DNA from: Microcaldota archaeon
GTDB lineage: Archaea; Micrarchaeota; Micrarchaeia; Micrarchaeales; CABMGC01
Direction: 5' to 3'
DNA length: 64,000 nt
Assembly (NCBI GenBank): GCA_028867025.1
Contig: JAGWHC010000001.1
Span: 313,695-377,694 of the forward strand
Part shown: positions 40,322 to 49,494 of the stretch, in pieces
How the letters are laid out: each line of letters starts with the position of its first letter
How positions within the stretch are numbered: position 1 is the stretch's first letter
Position numbers and translations under genes: made by a program
The notes under the pieces: generated by a model
Databases searched by the model: none
The model's input: the letters and a program-made list of their open reading frames with translations, nothing else
Told to the model about the DNA's origin: nothing

Positions 40322-43300
40322 ATGTCGCTTATTGTATCGGCGCTCATAGCACTACTCTCAGTAATCCTCCCAGGTTTCTTCCTTGCTCTAGCACTGCTGA
40401 AAAGGACAAAACTGAACATGATTGAGATAAGCACGATAGGCTTCATGTTCGGCCTGATATTCCCGCCAACGCTGACGTGGCTCGAGTCGTACCTGATGAA
40501 CTACGTCCACGTCTTCACGTTCTCCGCCGGCCTCTACGGAGCCAATGTGGTAATACTCACCATAATAGGGATAGCGCTGTGCGTGCAGCAGGGAGTCCTT
40601 GGCGCGGATATGTTCAAATCCACCACGCCCGCAGAGGCCAGCGCCGCATACAAGGAAAGAATAGCAGAACTAAGGGCCAAGATATCAGAGCTTAACATAG
40701 AAACCGATCTTGTAAGGAAGCACCAGAAAGAAGAGGAGGAGCTCGCGCGTAGGCACGCGGAAGAGGCGAGCAGATCTCATTCGCTGCCCGAAGAAGAGCG
40801 CGCAAGGCTCGGCTCAATGCATGCCGCCGAGGAGAGGAAACTCGCGGAGGAACATGAGCGCGAGGAGCGTCTTCTCCTCCAGGGGAAGGACAAGCAGAAG
40901 CTGAGGTCGAACATAATCTGGGGAGCGCTGATTTTCCTGATGCTCCTCACCTTTGCAACAAGGATGTTCAGCATAGGCATAGCCCCGCACTTCTTCGAGT
41001 TCGATCCGTACTTCGACATGCTGAGTACACAGTTTCTCCTGACCCACGGATACCAGTGGCTATACGACACTTCTTCGTGGCCCGTTGGCTACAACTTCAC
41101 CACGCACACTAACTATCCCCTTGTCAACGGAACGCCGCACAGGATAGAGCCCATAGTGCCGTATCTCGAGGCGTACTGGTACCAGATCTCCAATCCGCCG
41201 TCCAGCCAGATAGACACAAATCTGCTTAGCGATGCGAGCAGCATCTACCCGCCGATCACCGCCGCGCTCCTCGTATTCATCGTCTTCATGTTCCTTTACC
41301 ACATGTACGGCGAATATCCGGCAATAATAGGCGCTGCGCTTGCGTCTGCGCTGCCCGCGCTGATTACCACTTTCATAGCCGGCGAGCAGCTAGTGGAGCC
41401 ATGGGGCATATTCGCCATGTTCTTCTTCTACGCCGCATATCTGCTCGCTGTGCAGAACCCCAAGGAGAAGAGGTTCGCGATACTCGCTGGCATAGCTTTC
41501 GCAGCCTCATTCCTCGGAGCCCACTATTACACCGTCATAGCTGGCGTATTCGCGATATACATAGCGCTGCAGGGAGTCGTGGACGTGCTCAGAAAGAGGG
41601 AGATGCGCGACTTCTACATAATGAACGGGATAATAATAGCGATCATAGCGATTTTCTACGTACTTTTCGATCCGTACAACACGGTGCTCACGAACAAGAT
41701 ACCTGGAGTGCTGGGCATACCGATCATAGTGTCGTTCCCGCTTCTCGCATTGGTGATGGTCTTCCTGTACGAGCGCATTCCAGTGCTCGCGAAAGCACGC
41801 GGCTACATCAAGACAATAGATCTCAACTTTTACATAGCGTGGCTTGTCGCCGTGGGACTACTCGCCATGCTCCTCGTCCTGTTCACCCCCCTGGGCAACT
41901 CAGTGGATAGGTACCTCGCCCTCAGCTCCCATTACACAACCCCATCGATAGCGCTATTCATGACAGTGCAGGAGTACGAACCGACGGGCTTCAACTTCGA
42001 TTTCGGCTCTGCGGGCTTCGGGCCAATAGGGGCAAGCCTGTATGGAGTCAACGCGGTTGTGTGGTTCGTACTGATAGTGTTCACAATACTGATGATTCTT
42101 GCAATCATACAGAAAGATTCCAAGGGCGGCATACTTGCGCTTGCCGCGGTTTGGCCGCTCGCCATAGCCGGCATGGTAGAGGTGAAATACCTGCCGCACT
42201 TTGGTGTGGGCTACATACTCGCCTTCTGCATAATACTAGGCGAACTGCTTCTCATGGTCAAGGGCAAGGAGAGCGATCTGAACAGGTGGATCGTTATAGG
42301 CTTTGGCATATTTGTGGTGCTGATAGAAGCCACCGCCTTCGTGGAACTGTTCGGCGGCTTATCCAGCTCATGCCCGACGCTCAGCTCGCAGGGCAACTCG
42401 CTCGCGTTCGACATTTTCTGCAACGTGGTGCCCAATTCGTGGCTGAACGCGATGGCGTGGGCAAAGCAAAACGTCGGACCAACGGCGCCCAGGATGTTGT
42501 CATGGTGGGACTACGGCGACTGGATAAACTGGTTCGGAAACAGCAACGCGGTTCTGAGGGGCGACAACTCTATAGCGAAGCTCGATTATGAAACAGCTTC
42601 AAGATACGTGCTTGGTGCTGCTGACGGCTTCGGCCCCGCGAACCTTTCTAGCTTCATGAACAACGTAGTGGACGCGAAGTATGTGATCTTTGACGACCAG
42701 CTCACTGCGAAGTGGCAGGCGCTCAACTTTCTCGCGTGCGTCAACACGAACCAGACAAGCAGGGCATTCGCGATACAGGCGGCCAACGGCACGAGCAACC
42801 CGTACATACTTGGCACGTCGCAGTGTGAGTTCAGCCACTCGCCCGCGTATGCGCTTATCCCTCTGTCCACAAGCAACATCAACAACTACTGCCAGTTCAC
42901 CAGCAGCAAGACCGAAGCGATAAAGACGCTGATACTTGCAAACAACCAGATACTCAACCAGACGTACTGCGCCCCCTCAAACTTCACTAGCACAGCCGCG
43001 AGGCTTCTATACCCCAACGGCAGCGAGACAAACATACTTCTTGTCCCTTCCGCGCAGTTCTTCGCCGGAGTGAACAACTTCGGCAACCAGCAATTCCTCA
43101 CCTTCATACCGCTCTACCTCCCGAACGGGCCGAACGGCACAATCACCAATGCGCCCACCAAGTTCTACGACAGCAACTACTACCGCGGCTTCTACCTAGG
43201 CCAGTTGCCCGGCCTGCACATAGCGTATCCGAGCAACTTCATCGGCATAAACTATGTGAACGGGACGTGGCCTGTGGTCATCTACGCGCTCAACAACTAC

Positions 43301-43369
43301 ACAGGTCCTCTGCCTAAAATAACCCCCAAGCCAGCTTGGGTGGTGAACAACTTCACTGTGCCAGGCTAG
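40322..43369 (+). CDS. aglB: oligosaccharyltransferase AglB (STT3) with N-terminal extension
   Basis: About 1015 residues from the ATG at 40322. A TTG at 40301 is possible, but a TATA-like TTATTAA at 40279-40285 favours the ATG. The conserved part starts near residue 200: the first-loop metal motif FEFDPYFDM (about 225), many membrane helices, and the extracytoplasmic WWDYGDW motif near 726. It transfers lipid-linked glycan to N-x-S/T sequons outside the cell. The first 200 residues are extra: three hydrophobic segments, then a highly charged coiled coil (about 106-190, Glu/Arg/Lys-rich). It probably modifies the sequon-rich proteins at 13.2 and 58.3 kb. Confidence 0.93.
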   Translation: MSLIVSALIALLSVILPGFFLALALLKRTKLNMIEISTIGFMFGLIFPPTLTWLESYLMNYVHVFTFSAGLYGANVVILTIIGIALCVQQGVLGADMFKSTTPAEASAAYKERIAELRAKISELNIETDLVRKHQKEEEELARRHAEEASRSHSLPEEERARLGSMHAAEERKLAEEHEREERLLLQGKDKQKLRSNIIWGALIFLMLLTFATRMFSIGIAPHFFEFDPYFDMLSTQFLLTHGYQWLYDTSSWPVGYNFTTHTNYPLVNGTPHRIEPIVPYLEAYWYQISNPPSSQIDTNLLSDASSIYPPITAALLVFIVFMFLYHMYGEYPAIIGAALASALPALITTFIAGEQLVEPWGIFAMFFFYAAYLLAVQNPKEKRFAILAGIAFAASFLGAHYYTVIAGVFAIYIALQGVVDVLRKREMRDFYIMNGIIIAIIAIFYVLFDPYNTVLTNKIPGVLGIPIIVSFPLLALVMVFLYERIPVLAKARGYIKTIDLNFYIAWLVAVGLLAMLLVLFTPLGNSVDRYLALSSHYTTPSIALFMTVQEYEPTGFNFDFGSAGFGPIGASLYGVNAVVWFVLIVFTILMILAIIQKDSKGGILALAAVWPLAIAGMVEVKYLPHFGVGYILAFCIILGELLLMVKGKESDLNRWIVIGFGIFVVLIEATAFVELFGGLSSSCPTLSSQGNSLAFDIFCNVVPNSWLNAMAWAKQNVGPTAPRMLSWWDYGDWINWFGNSNAVLRGDNSIAKLDYETASRYVLGAADGFGPANLSSFMNNVVDAKYVIFDDQLTAKWQALNFLACVNTNQTSRAFAIQAANGTSNPYILGTSQCEFSHSPAYALIPLSTSNINNYCQFTSSKTEAIKTLILANNQILNQTYCAPSNFTSTAARLLYPNGSETNILLVPSAQFFAGVNNFGNQQFLTFIPLYLPNGPNGTITNAPTKFYDSNYYRGFYLGQLPGLHIAYPSNFIGINYVNGTWPVVIYALNNYTGPLPKITPKPAWVVNNFTVPG

Positions 43370-43372
43370 GTG

Positions 43373-44017
43373 CTATCTCTTTCCATGCACAACGATGAGA
43401 TCGTTATCAGTTCCATTCGCGTTCCACGCGTTCAGGAATAAGCTTTTTTCTATAGCCATGTTCTGACTCGGATCAGCAGGTCCCGACTGATGCAGATATA
43501 CACTGGCGTCGTCAAATCCCGTAACTACAACGAAGTGGCCCTGATACGCATTCCTTCCCTTGATCGTGTTCCAGTCAATAAGTGCTACGATGGCACGCCC
43601 CTTCCTAAGCTGCTCTTCAATTTCATCCATGCCGATCTGCCGCAGTTCAAAGATTCCATATTCCCCCATTTTCCTAACTGCTTCTACGATCTTCGGTATG
43701 TCAGCCATCTTCAGCGTGAACTCAGCTGCGTCTCCGTATGCCTTCCTGACTCCAGCTTCGCCCTCAAGCCACGGTGAAGCATCTGTCTTCGAATAGTAAG
43801 TCACTTCCAATCCTAGCTCGTAAAGCGCCACGGCAATCTGCGGAGTGGAAGTTCCAAGTCCAATCCGCCTTCCAGTTGCCCTGTCAAGTTCTTCGATCTC
43901 AAAATCCTTGCCTGTAGCGTATTTCAGCACAGAAAGCATCGATACCTGAGCACACCTGTTTGGATCGTCACTGGTGTTCGGATAGAATGGAATCGGCAAG
44001 ATGATTTTCTCTGCCAT
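43373..44017 (-). CDS. C39-like papain-fold peptidase
   Basis: 214 residues from the ATG at 44017; a TATA-like element at about 44040-44047 makes this start leaderless, while the longer frame from 44029 is less likely. Candidate catalytic cysteine in PNRCAQVSMLSVLKY near residue 21, histidine in GHFVVVTGFDD near 162, and acidic residue in LHQSGPADP. The order and spacing match the peptidase C39-like family. No signal peptide or transporter partner is present, so it is probably cytoplasmic. Convergent with aglB, 3 bases apart. Confidence 0.72.
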   Translation of the reverse strand: MAEKIILPIPFYPNTSDDPNRCAQVSMLSVLKYATGKDFEIEELDRATGRRIGLGTSTPQIAVALYELGLEVTYYSKTDASPWLEGEAGVRKAYGDAAEFTLKMADIPKIVEAVRKMGEYGIFELRQIGMDEIEEQLRKGRAIVALIDWNTIKGRNAYQGHFVVVTGFDDASVYLHQSGPADPSQNMAIEKSLFLNAWNANGTDNDLIVVHGKR

Positions 44018-44069
44018 AAGCCTCTTCATTAAGTTAAATCCTTAAATGTTTCCAGCAAATATACATGAC

Positions 44070-44585
44070 ATGGGGGTAAATCAGTCTGACGTAAACGCAG
44101 CAAAGAGCATACTGTGGCCTGACGAGAAAGTGGAGGTCACTGTCAGGCAGAGGAGAGTGGGCCCCGGAGGCTCTGTAACAACACCCACCTCTGTGCTCGC
44201 AACAGACAAGCGGCTTATAATACTCAACAGGGCGAACCTCGGCATAAGGCAGGACTATGAGGTCATACCCTACAAGCAGGTAGCAAGCGTCAGGCTCGAG
44301 CACGGGATCATCTCGTCGTCTGTGTTCATCAGGGTGCAGGGTTATGACGTCGACAGGGGCCTGCTCAAGAACGGCAAGCAGGAGGGCGAGATAGACGGCT
44401 TGAACAACAAGGACGCCCAGGCACTGTCCGATTACATCAACAAGAAGCTTGAAGACTCGGATTCGATGCCTGAAGGCGAGGAGATGGACAACGGGGTTGG
44501 AGGCTTCACCTACTGCACCAAATGCGGCACGAAGAATCCAGCATCCGCCAAATTCTGCTCGAAATGCGGCTCCCCGCTCAGGTAG
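44070..44585 (+). CDS. PH-like domain protein with C-terminal zinc ribbon
   Basis: 171 residues from the ATG at 44070; a TATA-like TTAAATG at about 44040 supports it over the ATG at 44046. The N-terminal half is a bacterial-type PH domain (VLATDKRLIILNRANLG, then YKQVASVRLEHGIISSSVFIRVQG). An acidic linker leads to a zinc ribbon, CTKCGTKNPASAKFCSKCGSPL. The zinc ribbon is the zf-ribbon type found at the ends of many archaeal membrane-associated proteins. Function unknown; possibly lipid or protein binding. Confidence 0.75.
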   Translation: MGVNQSDVNAAKSILWPDEKVEVTVRQRRVGPGGSVTTPTSVLATDKRLIILNRANLGIRQDYEVIPYKQVASVRLEHGIISSSVFIRVQGYDVDRGLLKNGKQEGEIDGLNNKDAQALSDYINKKLEDSDSMPEGEEMDNGVGGFTYCTKCGTKNPASAKFCSKCGSPLR

Positions 44586-44600
44586 TCGCGTCCCCGAGAA

Positions 44601-44642
44601 AGGTATAAATACCTGTTTCTGCATAGATTATGATTGTATACA
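44601..44642. promoter_or_regulatory. inverted repeats upstream of the thermosome gene
   Basis: AGGTATAAATACCT (44601-44614) is a perfect 6-bp inverted repeat around AA, and TGTATACA (44635-44642) is a second palindrome. Both lie in the 121-base gap before the thermosome ATG. They could be heat-shock regulator sites; archaeal chaperonin promoters are often controlled this way. The TATA box itself is not certain. Confidence 0.35.
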
Positions 44643-44706
44643 GGTAAAAAATACAATACAGTTTTGACACGATTTTGGGGAAAAATAACGCTAATTGAGT
44701 GAGACT

Positions 44707-46362
44707 ATGGCAGAAAACCAACTAGGACAGCAGTATATGATATTGCCTGAGGGGGCAAGCAGGATTCTCGGAAGGGAGGCGCAGCGCACCAACATAGCCG
44801 TGGGCTATGCCGTCGCAAGCATCGTGAGAAGCACTCTTGGACCCAAGGGAATGGACAAGATGCTGGTCAGCGAACTTGGCGACATTGTGATAACAAACGA
44901 CGGTGCCTCGATACTCGAGGAGATGAACGTCGAGCATCCTGTAGCGAAGCTGATGGTAGAGATCGCAAAGAGCCAGGACAAGGAAGTGGGCGATGGCACC
45001 ACTACGGCGGTGATAATCGCCGGCGAGCTTCTGAAGAACGCCGGAGACCTGATAGAGAAGGGCATAAACCCAAACACCATAATCAAGGGCTACGAGATGG
45101 CTGCTGTCAAGTCAAAGGACATACTCATGGACGCATCCGAGTCGGTGACCCTGAACGACGACGAAAAGCTTGAGAAGATAGCAATGGTCTCTGTTGGTTC
45201 CAAGAACATAGGCAACGAAGCCACAAGGAAGTACCTTTCAGGTCTTGCGATAAAGGCGATAAAGCAGGTTGCGGAGAAGCGCGACGGCAAGGTGGTGCTG
45301 GACAAGGACTTCATCAAGCTGGAGAAGAAGGAAGGAGGCAGCGTGGAGGATACGCAGTACATAAACGGCGTGCTAATAGACAAGGAGGTCGCTCATCCCG
45401 GAATGCCGAAGAGCGTAAAGAGTGCTAAGATAGCGCTGCTCGACCTTGCGCTTGAGATAGAGAAAACGGAGACGGACGCAAGGATAGAGATTACTTCGCC
45501 TGAGCAGATGCAAAGCTTCCTGCAGCAGGAGGAGAAGATGCTAAAAGGCATGGCAGACAAGGCAGCCAAGAGCGGAGCCAACGTGCTTTTCGTTCAGAAG
45601 GGCATAGACGATGTGGCGCAGCACTATCTCGCAAAGTCGGGAATCATGGCCGTGAGGCGTGTGAAGAAGAGCGACATGGAGAAGCTGGCAAGGGCAACAG
45701 GAGCGAAGGTTGTCACGAGCCTTGACGATCTAAAGTCTACGGACCTAGGCTTCGCGGGCCAGGTCGAGGAAAGGAAGATATCCGGAGAGCAGATGGTCTT
45801 CGTGGAGAAGTGCAAGGATCCCAAGAGCGTCACAATATTCGTGAGGGGTGGCACCAAGCAGGTAGTCGACGAGACGGAGCGCGCTCTCACTGACGAAATA
45901 GGCGCACTCACAAGCTCGCTGGAAGTGGGCAAGTACGTCTACGGAGGCGGAAGCACCGAGGAATACGTGGCAAAAGGTCTGCGAGAATACGCCAACAACG
46001 TGGGAGGCAGAGAACAGCTTGCCATACAGGCGTTCGCTGACTCTCTTGAGGCAATCCCTAAGACGCTGGCGGACAGTGCAGGCATGGACGCGATAGACAC
46101 CATAGTCCAGCTCAGGAGCAAGCAGAAGGGCAAAGAGGGCAAGAGCTTTGGCGTTGACGTGCACCGCGGAGTGATCGGCGACATGGACAAGCTCGGAGTT
46201 ATCGAGCCTGTGAAGATAAAGCTGCAGGCGGTATCGAGCGCCATGGAGGCCAGCGTTCAGATCCTGAGGATAGACGACATGATAAGCAGCAAGGGCAGCA
46301 GGCCTGCCGGACCGCCTGGAGGCGGAGGCATGCCTGGCGGCGGAATGGGAGAAGCCGACTGA
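44707..46362 (+). CDS. thsA: thermosome subunit (group II chaperonin)
   Basis: 551 residues from the ATG at 44707. It shows the chaperonin pattern: [13 protein letters not shown] near residue 40, [12 protein letters not shown] near 60, [16 protein letters not shown] near 87, [24 protein letters not shown] near 430, and the flexible Gly/Met-rich C-terminus [14 protein letters not shown]. It forms the double-ring ATP-driven folding chamber fed by prefoldin. Only one subunit gene is seen in this window. The intergenic region before it carries inverted repeats. Confidence 0.97.
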   Translation: MAENQLGQQYMILPEGASRILGREAQRTNIAVGYAVASIVRSTLGPKGMDKMLVSELGDIVITNDGASILEEMNVEHPVAKLMVEIAKSQDKEVGDGTTTAVIIAGELLKNAGDLIEKGINPNTIIKGYEMAAVKSKDILMDASESVTLNDDEKLEKIAMVSVGSKNIGNEATRKYLSGLAIKAIKQVAEKRDGKVVLDKDFIKLEKKEGGSVEDTQYINGVLIDKEVAHPGMPKSVKSAKIALLDLALEIEKTETDARIEITSPEQMQSFLQQEEKMLKGMADKAAKSGANVLFVQKGIDDVAQHYLAKSGIMAVRRVKKSDMEKLARATGAKVVTSLDDLKSTDLGFAGQVEERKISGEQMVFVEKCKDPKSVTIFVRGGTKQVVDETERALTDEIGALTSSLEVGKYVYGGGSTEEYVAKGLREYANNVGGREQLAIQAFADSLEAIPKTLADSAGMDAIDTIVQLRSKQKGKEGKSFGVDVHRGVIGDMDKLGVIEPVKIKLQAVSSAMEASVQILRIDDMISSKGSRPAGPPGGGGMPGGGMGEAD

Positions 46363-46408
46363 TTAGCTTCTTTTAAACCTTGCATGCCAACATGTTAGCG
46401 TGGCCTGA

Positions 46409-46978
46409 ATGGCTAAACTCTTCTTGGTGTTCGGTACCTCTGGTGCCGGAAAGAGCACGGTGCTGACCGGAATAAGGTCAGCTAAAACAGTAACCATAGG
46501 AAGCGAGATGCAGCGCGTATACGCAAACAGGTTCGGAATCAAGGACAGGGACCTGATAAGGAAAAAGTCGCTCACGGTTTACGACGAAATGGTCATAATC
46601 AGGAATGCGATACTAAAGAGATTGAGCGGCGCCCCAGGAACTACAATAATAGATACGCATGCAAGCGTCAAGACAGGCAACAGTTATATCATGGGTCTCT
46701 CAATGCGTGATTTCGACGTCCTTCGGGGCAAGGTAAAAGCAATAATATACATAGATGCCGACACGCAGCAGATAATGGCCAGGAGGAAGCGCGACAAAAC
46801 CAGAAAGCGAGAGAACGACACAGCGGAGGAGCTCGACAGGTGGAGGAACATAAACCTGATCTGCACAATGCTATACTCTTTATATCTGCAAGTGCCAGTA
46901 CACACTGTGCAGAATCCTGACGGCGGACTCTCCGCCGCAAGGAAGCAAGTAAACGAGATAATCAAAGGAACCAAGTGA
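46409..46978 (+). CDS. adkA: archaeal adenylate kinase
   Basis: 189 residues, the archaeal type. Walker A VFGTSGAGKSTVLTG near residue 7, TIGSEMQRVYANRFG near 30, TIIDTHASVKT near 76 and RRKRDKTRKR near 130. It interconverts AMP, ADP and ATP. In most archaea it sits directly after secY in the ribosomal protein cluster. Here secY is 14 kb away, but the downstream order (EMC3-like protein, L34e, cytidylate kinase, L14e) is kept. Confidence 0.92.
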   Translation: MAKLFLVFGTSGAGKSTVLTGIRSAKTVTIGSEMQRVYANRFGIKDRDLIRKKSLTVYDEMVIIRNAILKRLSGAPGTTIIDTHASVKTGNSYIMGLSMRDFDVLRGKVKAIIYIDADTQQIMARRKRDKTRKRENDTAEELDRWRNINLICTMLYSLYLQVPVHTVQNPDGGLSAARKQVNEIIKGTK

Positions 46979-46982
46979 CTTC

Positions 46983-47450
46983 ATGGTAGTCGGAATAGAA
47001 ATCACCGTAATCGCAATCGTCTACGTTATGTTTTCAGTGTACGTGCAGCGCAGGCTCATAGACATGAAGCACATGCAGGAGGTGCAGGAGACGATCAAGC
47101 AGAAGAGCAAGGAGCTGAACGAGATGAGCAAGAACAAGGCAAGCCAGGAGGTTCTGCTCGCGAAGCAGAAGGAGATAACCTCGCTGCTGAGCAAGAGCAT
47201 GAGTTCCCAGCTGAAGCCAATGTTCGTCGTGCTTCCGATATTTTTCGTGGTTTACTACCTGGTTTTCCCCGCTGTTTTCACAACAAATCCTAATATCACA
47301 GTACCCATACTGGCATGGACTCTCAACTACAAGTCGTATTTCATCATGGTCGCCTTCGTAGTCGGCCTCGCACTATCCATGGGCTTGATGCTGCGCGACA
47401 GGATTAGGTTTGCAAAGGAAAAAAAGCAAGCAGAGACAATCCAGCAGTAA
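46983..47450 (+). CDS. EMC3/TMCO1-family membrane insertase (DUF106)
   Basis: 155 residues with an N-terminal membrane helix (about 3-20). A charged cytosolic coiled coil (about 25-75, MKHMQEVQETIKQKSKELNEMSK) follows, then two more membrane helices (about 82-102 and 120-140). This is the DUF106 topology, now recognised as the archaeal YidC/Get1/EMC3-type insertase that helps insert membrane proteins. Conserved position between adenylate kinase and L34e; starts 4 bases after adkA. Confidence 0.9.
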   Translation: MVVGIEITVIAIVYVMFSVYVQRRLIDMKHMQEVQETIKQKSKELNEMSKNKASQEVLLAKQKEITSLLSKSMSSQLKPMFVVLPIFFVVYYLVFPAVFTTNPNITVPILAWTLNYKSYFIMVAFVVGLALSMGLMLRDRIRFAKEKKQAETIQQ

Positions 47451-47501
47451 GCTATTTATGCCTTTGAAGGACATGTTTATCCTATATTTTCGGTAGTGGA
47501 A

Positions 47502-47828
47502 ATGCCCAAGCCAATGCACAGGTCAAGAAGCTTCAGGAGACTCTCAAGGGTCACGCCTAGCGGAAGGCACGTAGTGCATTACGAGAGGAAGAAGGCGAGC
47601 ATGCCCCACTGCGCCATATGCAGCGCCGAACTGAACGGCATAAACATAGGCAGAAACGCGAACGGCAAGAGCAGAAGGAGCAACTCAAGGATATTTGGTG
47701 GGGTGCTCTGCGCCTCGTGCACCTCCGAAGTGGTCAAGCTGGCCAGCAGAATAGAAAACGGTGAGATGCGGGTGAACGAGATTGGCACAAGGCAAAAGAA
47801 CTTTGTTCTGCAGATGATTGCGCACTAA
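47502..47828 (+). CDS. rpl34e: 50S ribosomal protein L34e
   Basis: 108 residues from the ATG at 47502 (a GTG two codons earlier and an ATG four codons later are alternatives). Basic N-terminus with RSRSFRRLSRVTPSGRHVVHYERKK, then the zinc pair CAICSAELNGI and CASCTSEV, as in archaeal L34e. It is normally followed directly by cytidylate kinase. Here one inverted orphan gene intervenes. Confidence 0.92.
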   Translation: MPKPMHRSRSFRRLSRVTPSGRHVVHYERKKASMPHCAICSAELNGINIGRNANGKSRRSNSRIFGGVLCASCTSEVVKLASRIENGEMRVNEIGTRQKNFVLQMIAH

Positions 47829-47845
47829 GCCCCTTAGTCCCAGCG

Positions 47846-48553
47846 CTATTTCTCTCTTGTAACTTTAAGGTTAGAAAATTCTTTTCCGTTTTCCACCACA
47901 AACTTCACCATCACCGGGTCTATCTTTGCTCCATACAGGCCTACAGTTAACAGATATTTCCCTCCGTTGTAGGTGAGCTGCCTTCCCCTGCTCTGCAGAG
48001 CTGTCTCTGTAGATACACTCATCGATTCAGGAGCCGCATCATCCTTATGCACCAGCCCTATTACTTCGGTTTCGCCCCGCACAAGCTGAAAATTGCTCTT
48101 TCCCTCTTCTGAAACGCACTGCAGATCCACAGGATAGAACCGTTCAATCTCCTCCCCGCTATTAAGGTTCGTTATCGAGGTAAGTTTGGCCTCAAGGTCT
48201 ACAGTAGTCTTTCCTTTGTTTCCCACTTCGAAGCGTATCCACAGAGTCTTCCCCGGTGCGCCTCCTTCTGTCTTAGGTTTAGAAGTAGTTACTTGATGGT
48301 ATCTTGTTTTTTGATCATCGAACAACACTTCAATCTTAGGTCTCCTCAACCAGGAGCGTAGGCTCTGCACGCCAAGAGTACTGGCGACTCCAATAGCCGC
48401 ACCTATTGCCCCTTGGATAGTCTGTTCCGCAGAATTCGTTACGGAGCCGAAGCCAACATCAGCGTCTTGGTCTAAACGTCTAGTTTTGTATAGTATACTA
48501 TCCATGGCGTTTGTTTTGCCAACAGCATCTCCAGCAAGCACTAAAGTAGACAT
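47846..48553 (-). CDS. orphan protein inverted inside the L34e-cmk cluster
   Basis: 235 residues. A short N-terminal region has a glycine/alanine-rich hydrophobic stretch (about 47-65, QGAIGAAIGVASTLGVQS) that may be a membrane segment. A beta-rich domain follows (IEVLFDDQKTRYHQV, LWIRFEVGNKGKTTVDLEAKLTSI) resembling an Ig-like or CARDB-type fold. The gene is more A/T-rich than its neighbours and is the only minus-strand gene between 44 and 51 kb, so it looks like an insertion. Function unknown. Confidence 0.65.
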   Translation of the reverse strand: MSTLVLAGDAVGKTNAMDSILYKTRRLDQDADVGFGSVTNSAEQTIQGAIGAAIGVASTLGVQSLRSWLRRPKIEVLFDDQKTRYHQVTTSKPKTEGGAPGKTLWIRFEVGNKGKTTVDLEAKLTSITNLNSGEEIERFYPVDLQCVSEEGKSNFQLVRGETEVIGLVHKDDAAPESMSVSTETALQSRGRQLTYNGGKYLLTVGLYGAKIDPVMVKFVVENGKEFSNLKVTREK

Positions 48554-48679
48554 AATCTAACCTATCTCTCCCCGTTTCTGATGTCTTTTCTCTCTATTTA
48601 TTTGTATGCGTTATGCAAAACGTTTCGTTTACCAAAGAACAACAGAAATCAATATTAAAGTTAGACCTCAAAGAGGAAC

Positions 48680-49243
48680 ATGAACGCCCTAATCCTCTGT
48701 GGCATGCCTGCCGCAGGCAAGACAGTTACTGCCCAGGCGATAGCCAAGAAGCTAGGAATAGAGTGCATCGGAGGCGGAGATGTTCTCAAGGAAATGGCCG
48801 GAGAGCGCGGCTACAAGGTCACCGGGGAAGGCTGGTGGGACACTCCCGAAGGCATAAAGTTTCTCCGCGAACGCGAAAGCAATGCTGATTTCGACAAAGA
48901 GGCGGACAGAAGAATGATAGCAAAGATAGAGAAGGGAAACGTGGTGGTCACGAGCTACACGATGCCCTGGCTCTCCCAAAAAGGCGTCAAGTGCTGGCTC
49001 GAGGCCTCTCCGGAAACAAGGGCGAAGAGAATGGCTGTAAGGGACGGTATCTCAGAGGAGAGAGCGCAAGAGGTGGTGAAGATAAGAGACAGGGAGAACT
49101 TCGAGCTCTACAGGAAGATGTACAAGATAGCGCTAGGGGGAGATCTGAAACCATTTAATATTGTTCTGGATGTTAATAATATAACGATCGATGAGGCTGC
49201 GGAGGAACTGATAAGGCAGTCTAGGAAGTTCGGGAGTTTTTGA
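48680..49243 (+). CDS. cmk: archaeal cytidylate kinase
   Basis: 187 residues. Walker A ALILCGMPAAGKTVTAQAIAKKLG at the N-terminus, IGGGDVLKEMAGERG near residue 30, WLEASPETRAKRMAVRDG near 112 and RDRENFELYRKMY near 139. It phosphorylates CMP and dCMP. A TATA-like AATATTAAAG at 48651-48660 puts transcription start on the ATG at 48680, which confirms the start. Ten bases before L14e, as expected for this cluster. Confidence 0.87.
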   Translation: MNALILCGMPAAGKTVTAQAIAKKLGIECIGGGDVLKEMAGERGYKVTGEGWWDTPEGIKFLRERESNADFDKEADRRMIAKIEKGNVVVTSYTMPWLSQKGVKCWLEASPETRAKRMAVRDGISEERAQEVVKIRDRENFELYRKMYKIALGGDLKPFNIVLDVNNITIDEAAEELIRQSRKFGSF

Positions 49244-49252
49244 AGCGATAAC

Positions 49253-49492
49253 ATGGCACTTGTAGAAGTAGGAAGGGTTTGTGTAAAGAAATTCGGGAGG
49301 GATGCTGGCAAGCGAGCTGTTGTCACCAAGGTGATCGACGCTAATTTTGTGCAGATCCTAACGTCAGTAAGGCTGAAGGAAAGGAGGTGCAACGTGAAAC
49401 ACCTGGAATTCCTTGCCGAAAAGGTGGACGCAGGAAGCAAGGAGCAGATAGCCAAGGCGCTCGAGATCGAAGCAGCTAAGCTAAAGGCCTGA
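49253..49492 (+). CDS. rpl14e: 50S ribosomal protein L14e
   Basis: 79 residues with a KOW-type N-terminus: VEVGRVCVKKFGRDAGKRAVVTKVIDANFVQI, then RRCNVKHLEFLAEKVD. Short archaeal L14e. Directly after cytidylate kinase and 2 bases before the aminotransferase gene. Confidence 0.93.
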   Translation: MALVEVGRVCVKKFGRDAGKRAVVTKVIDANFVQILTSVRLKERRCNVKHLEFLAEKVDAGSKEQIAKALEIEAAKLKA

Positions 49493-49494
49493 CT

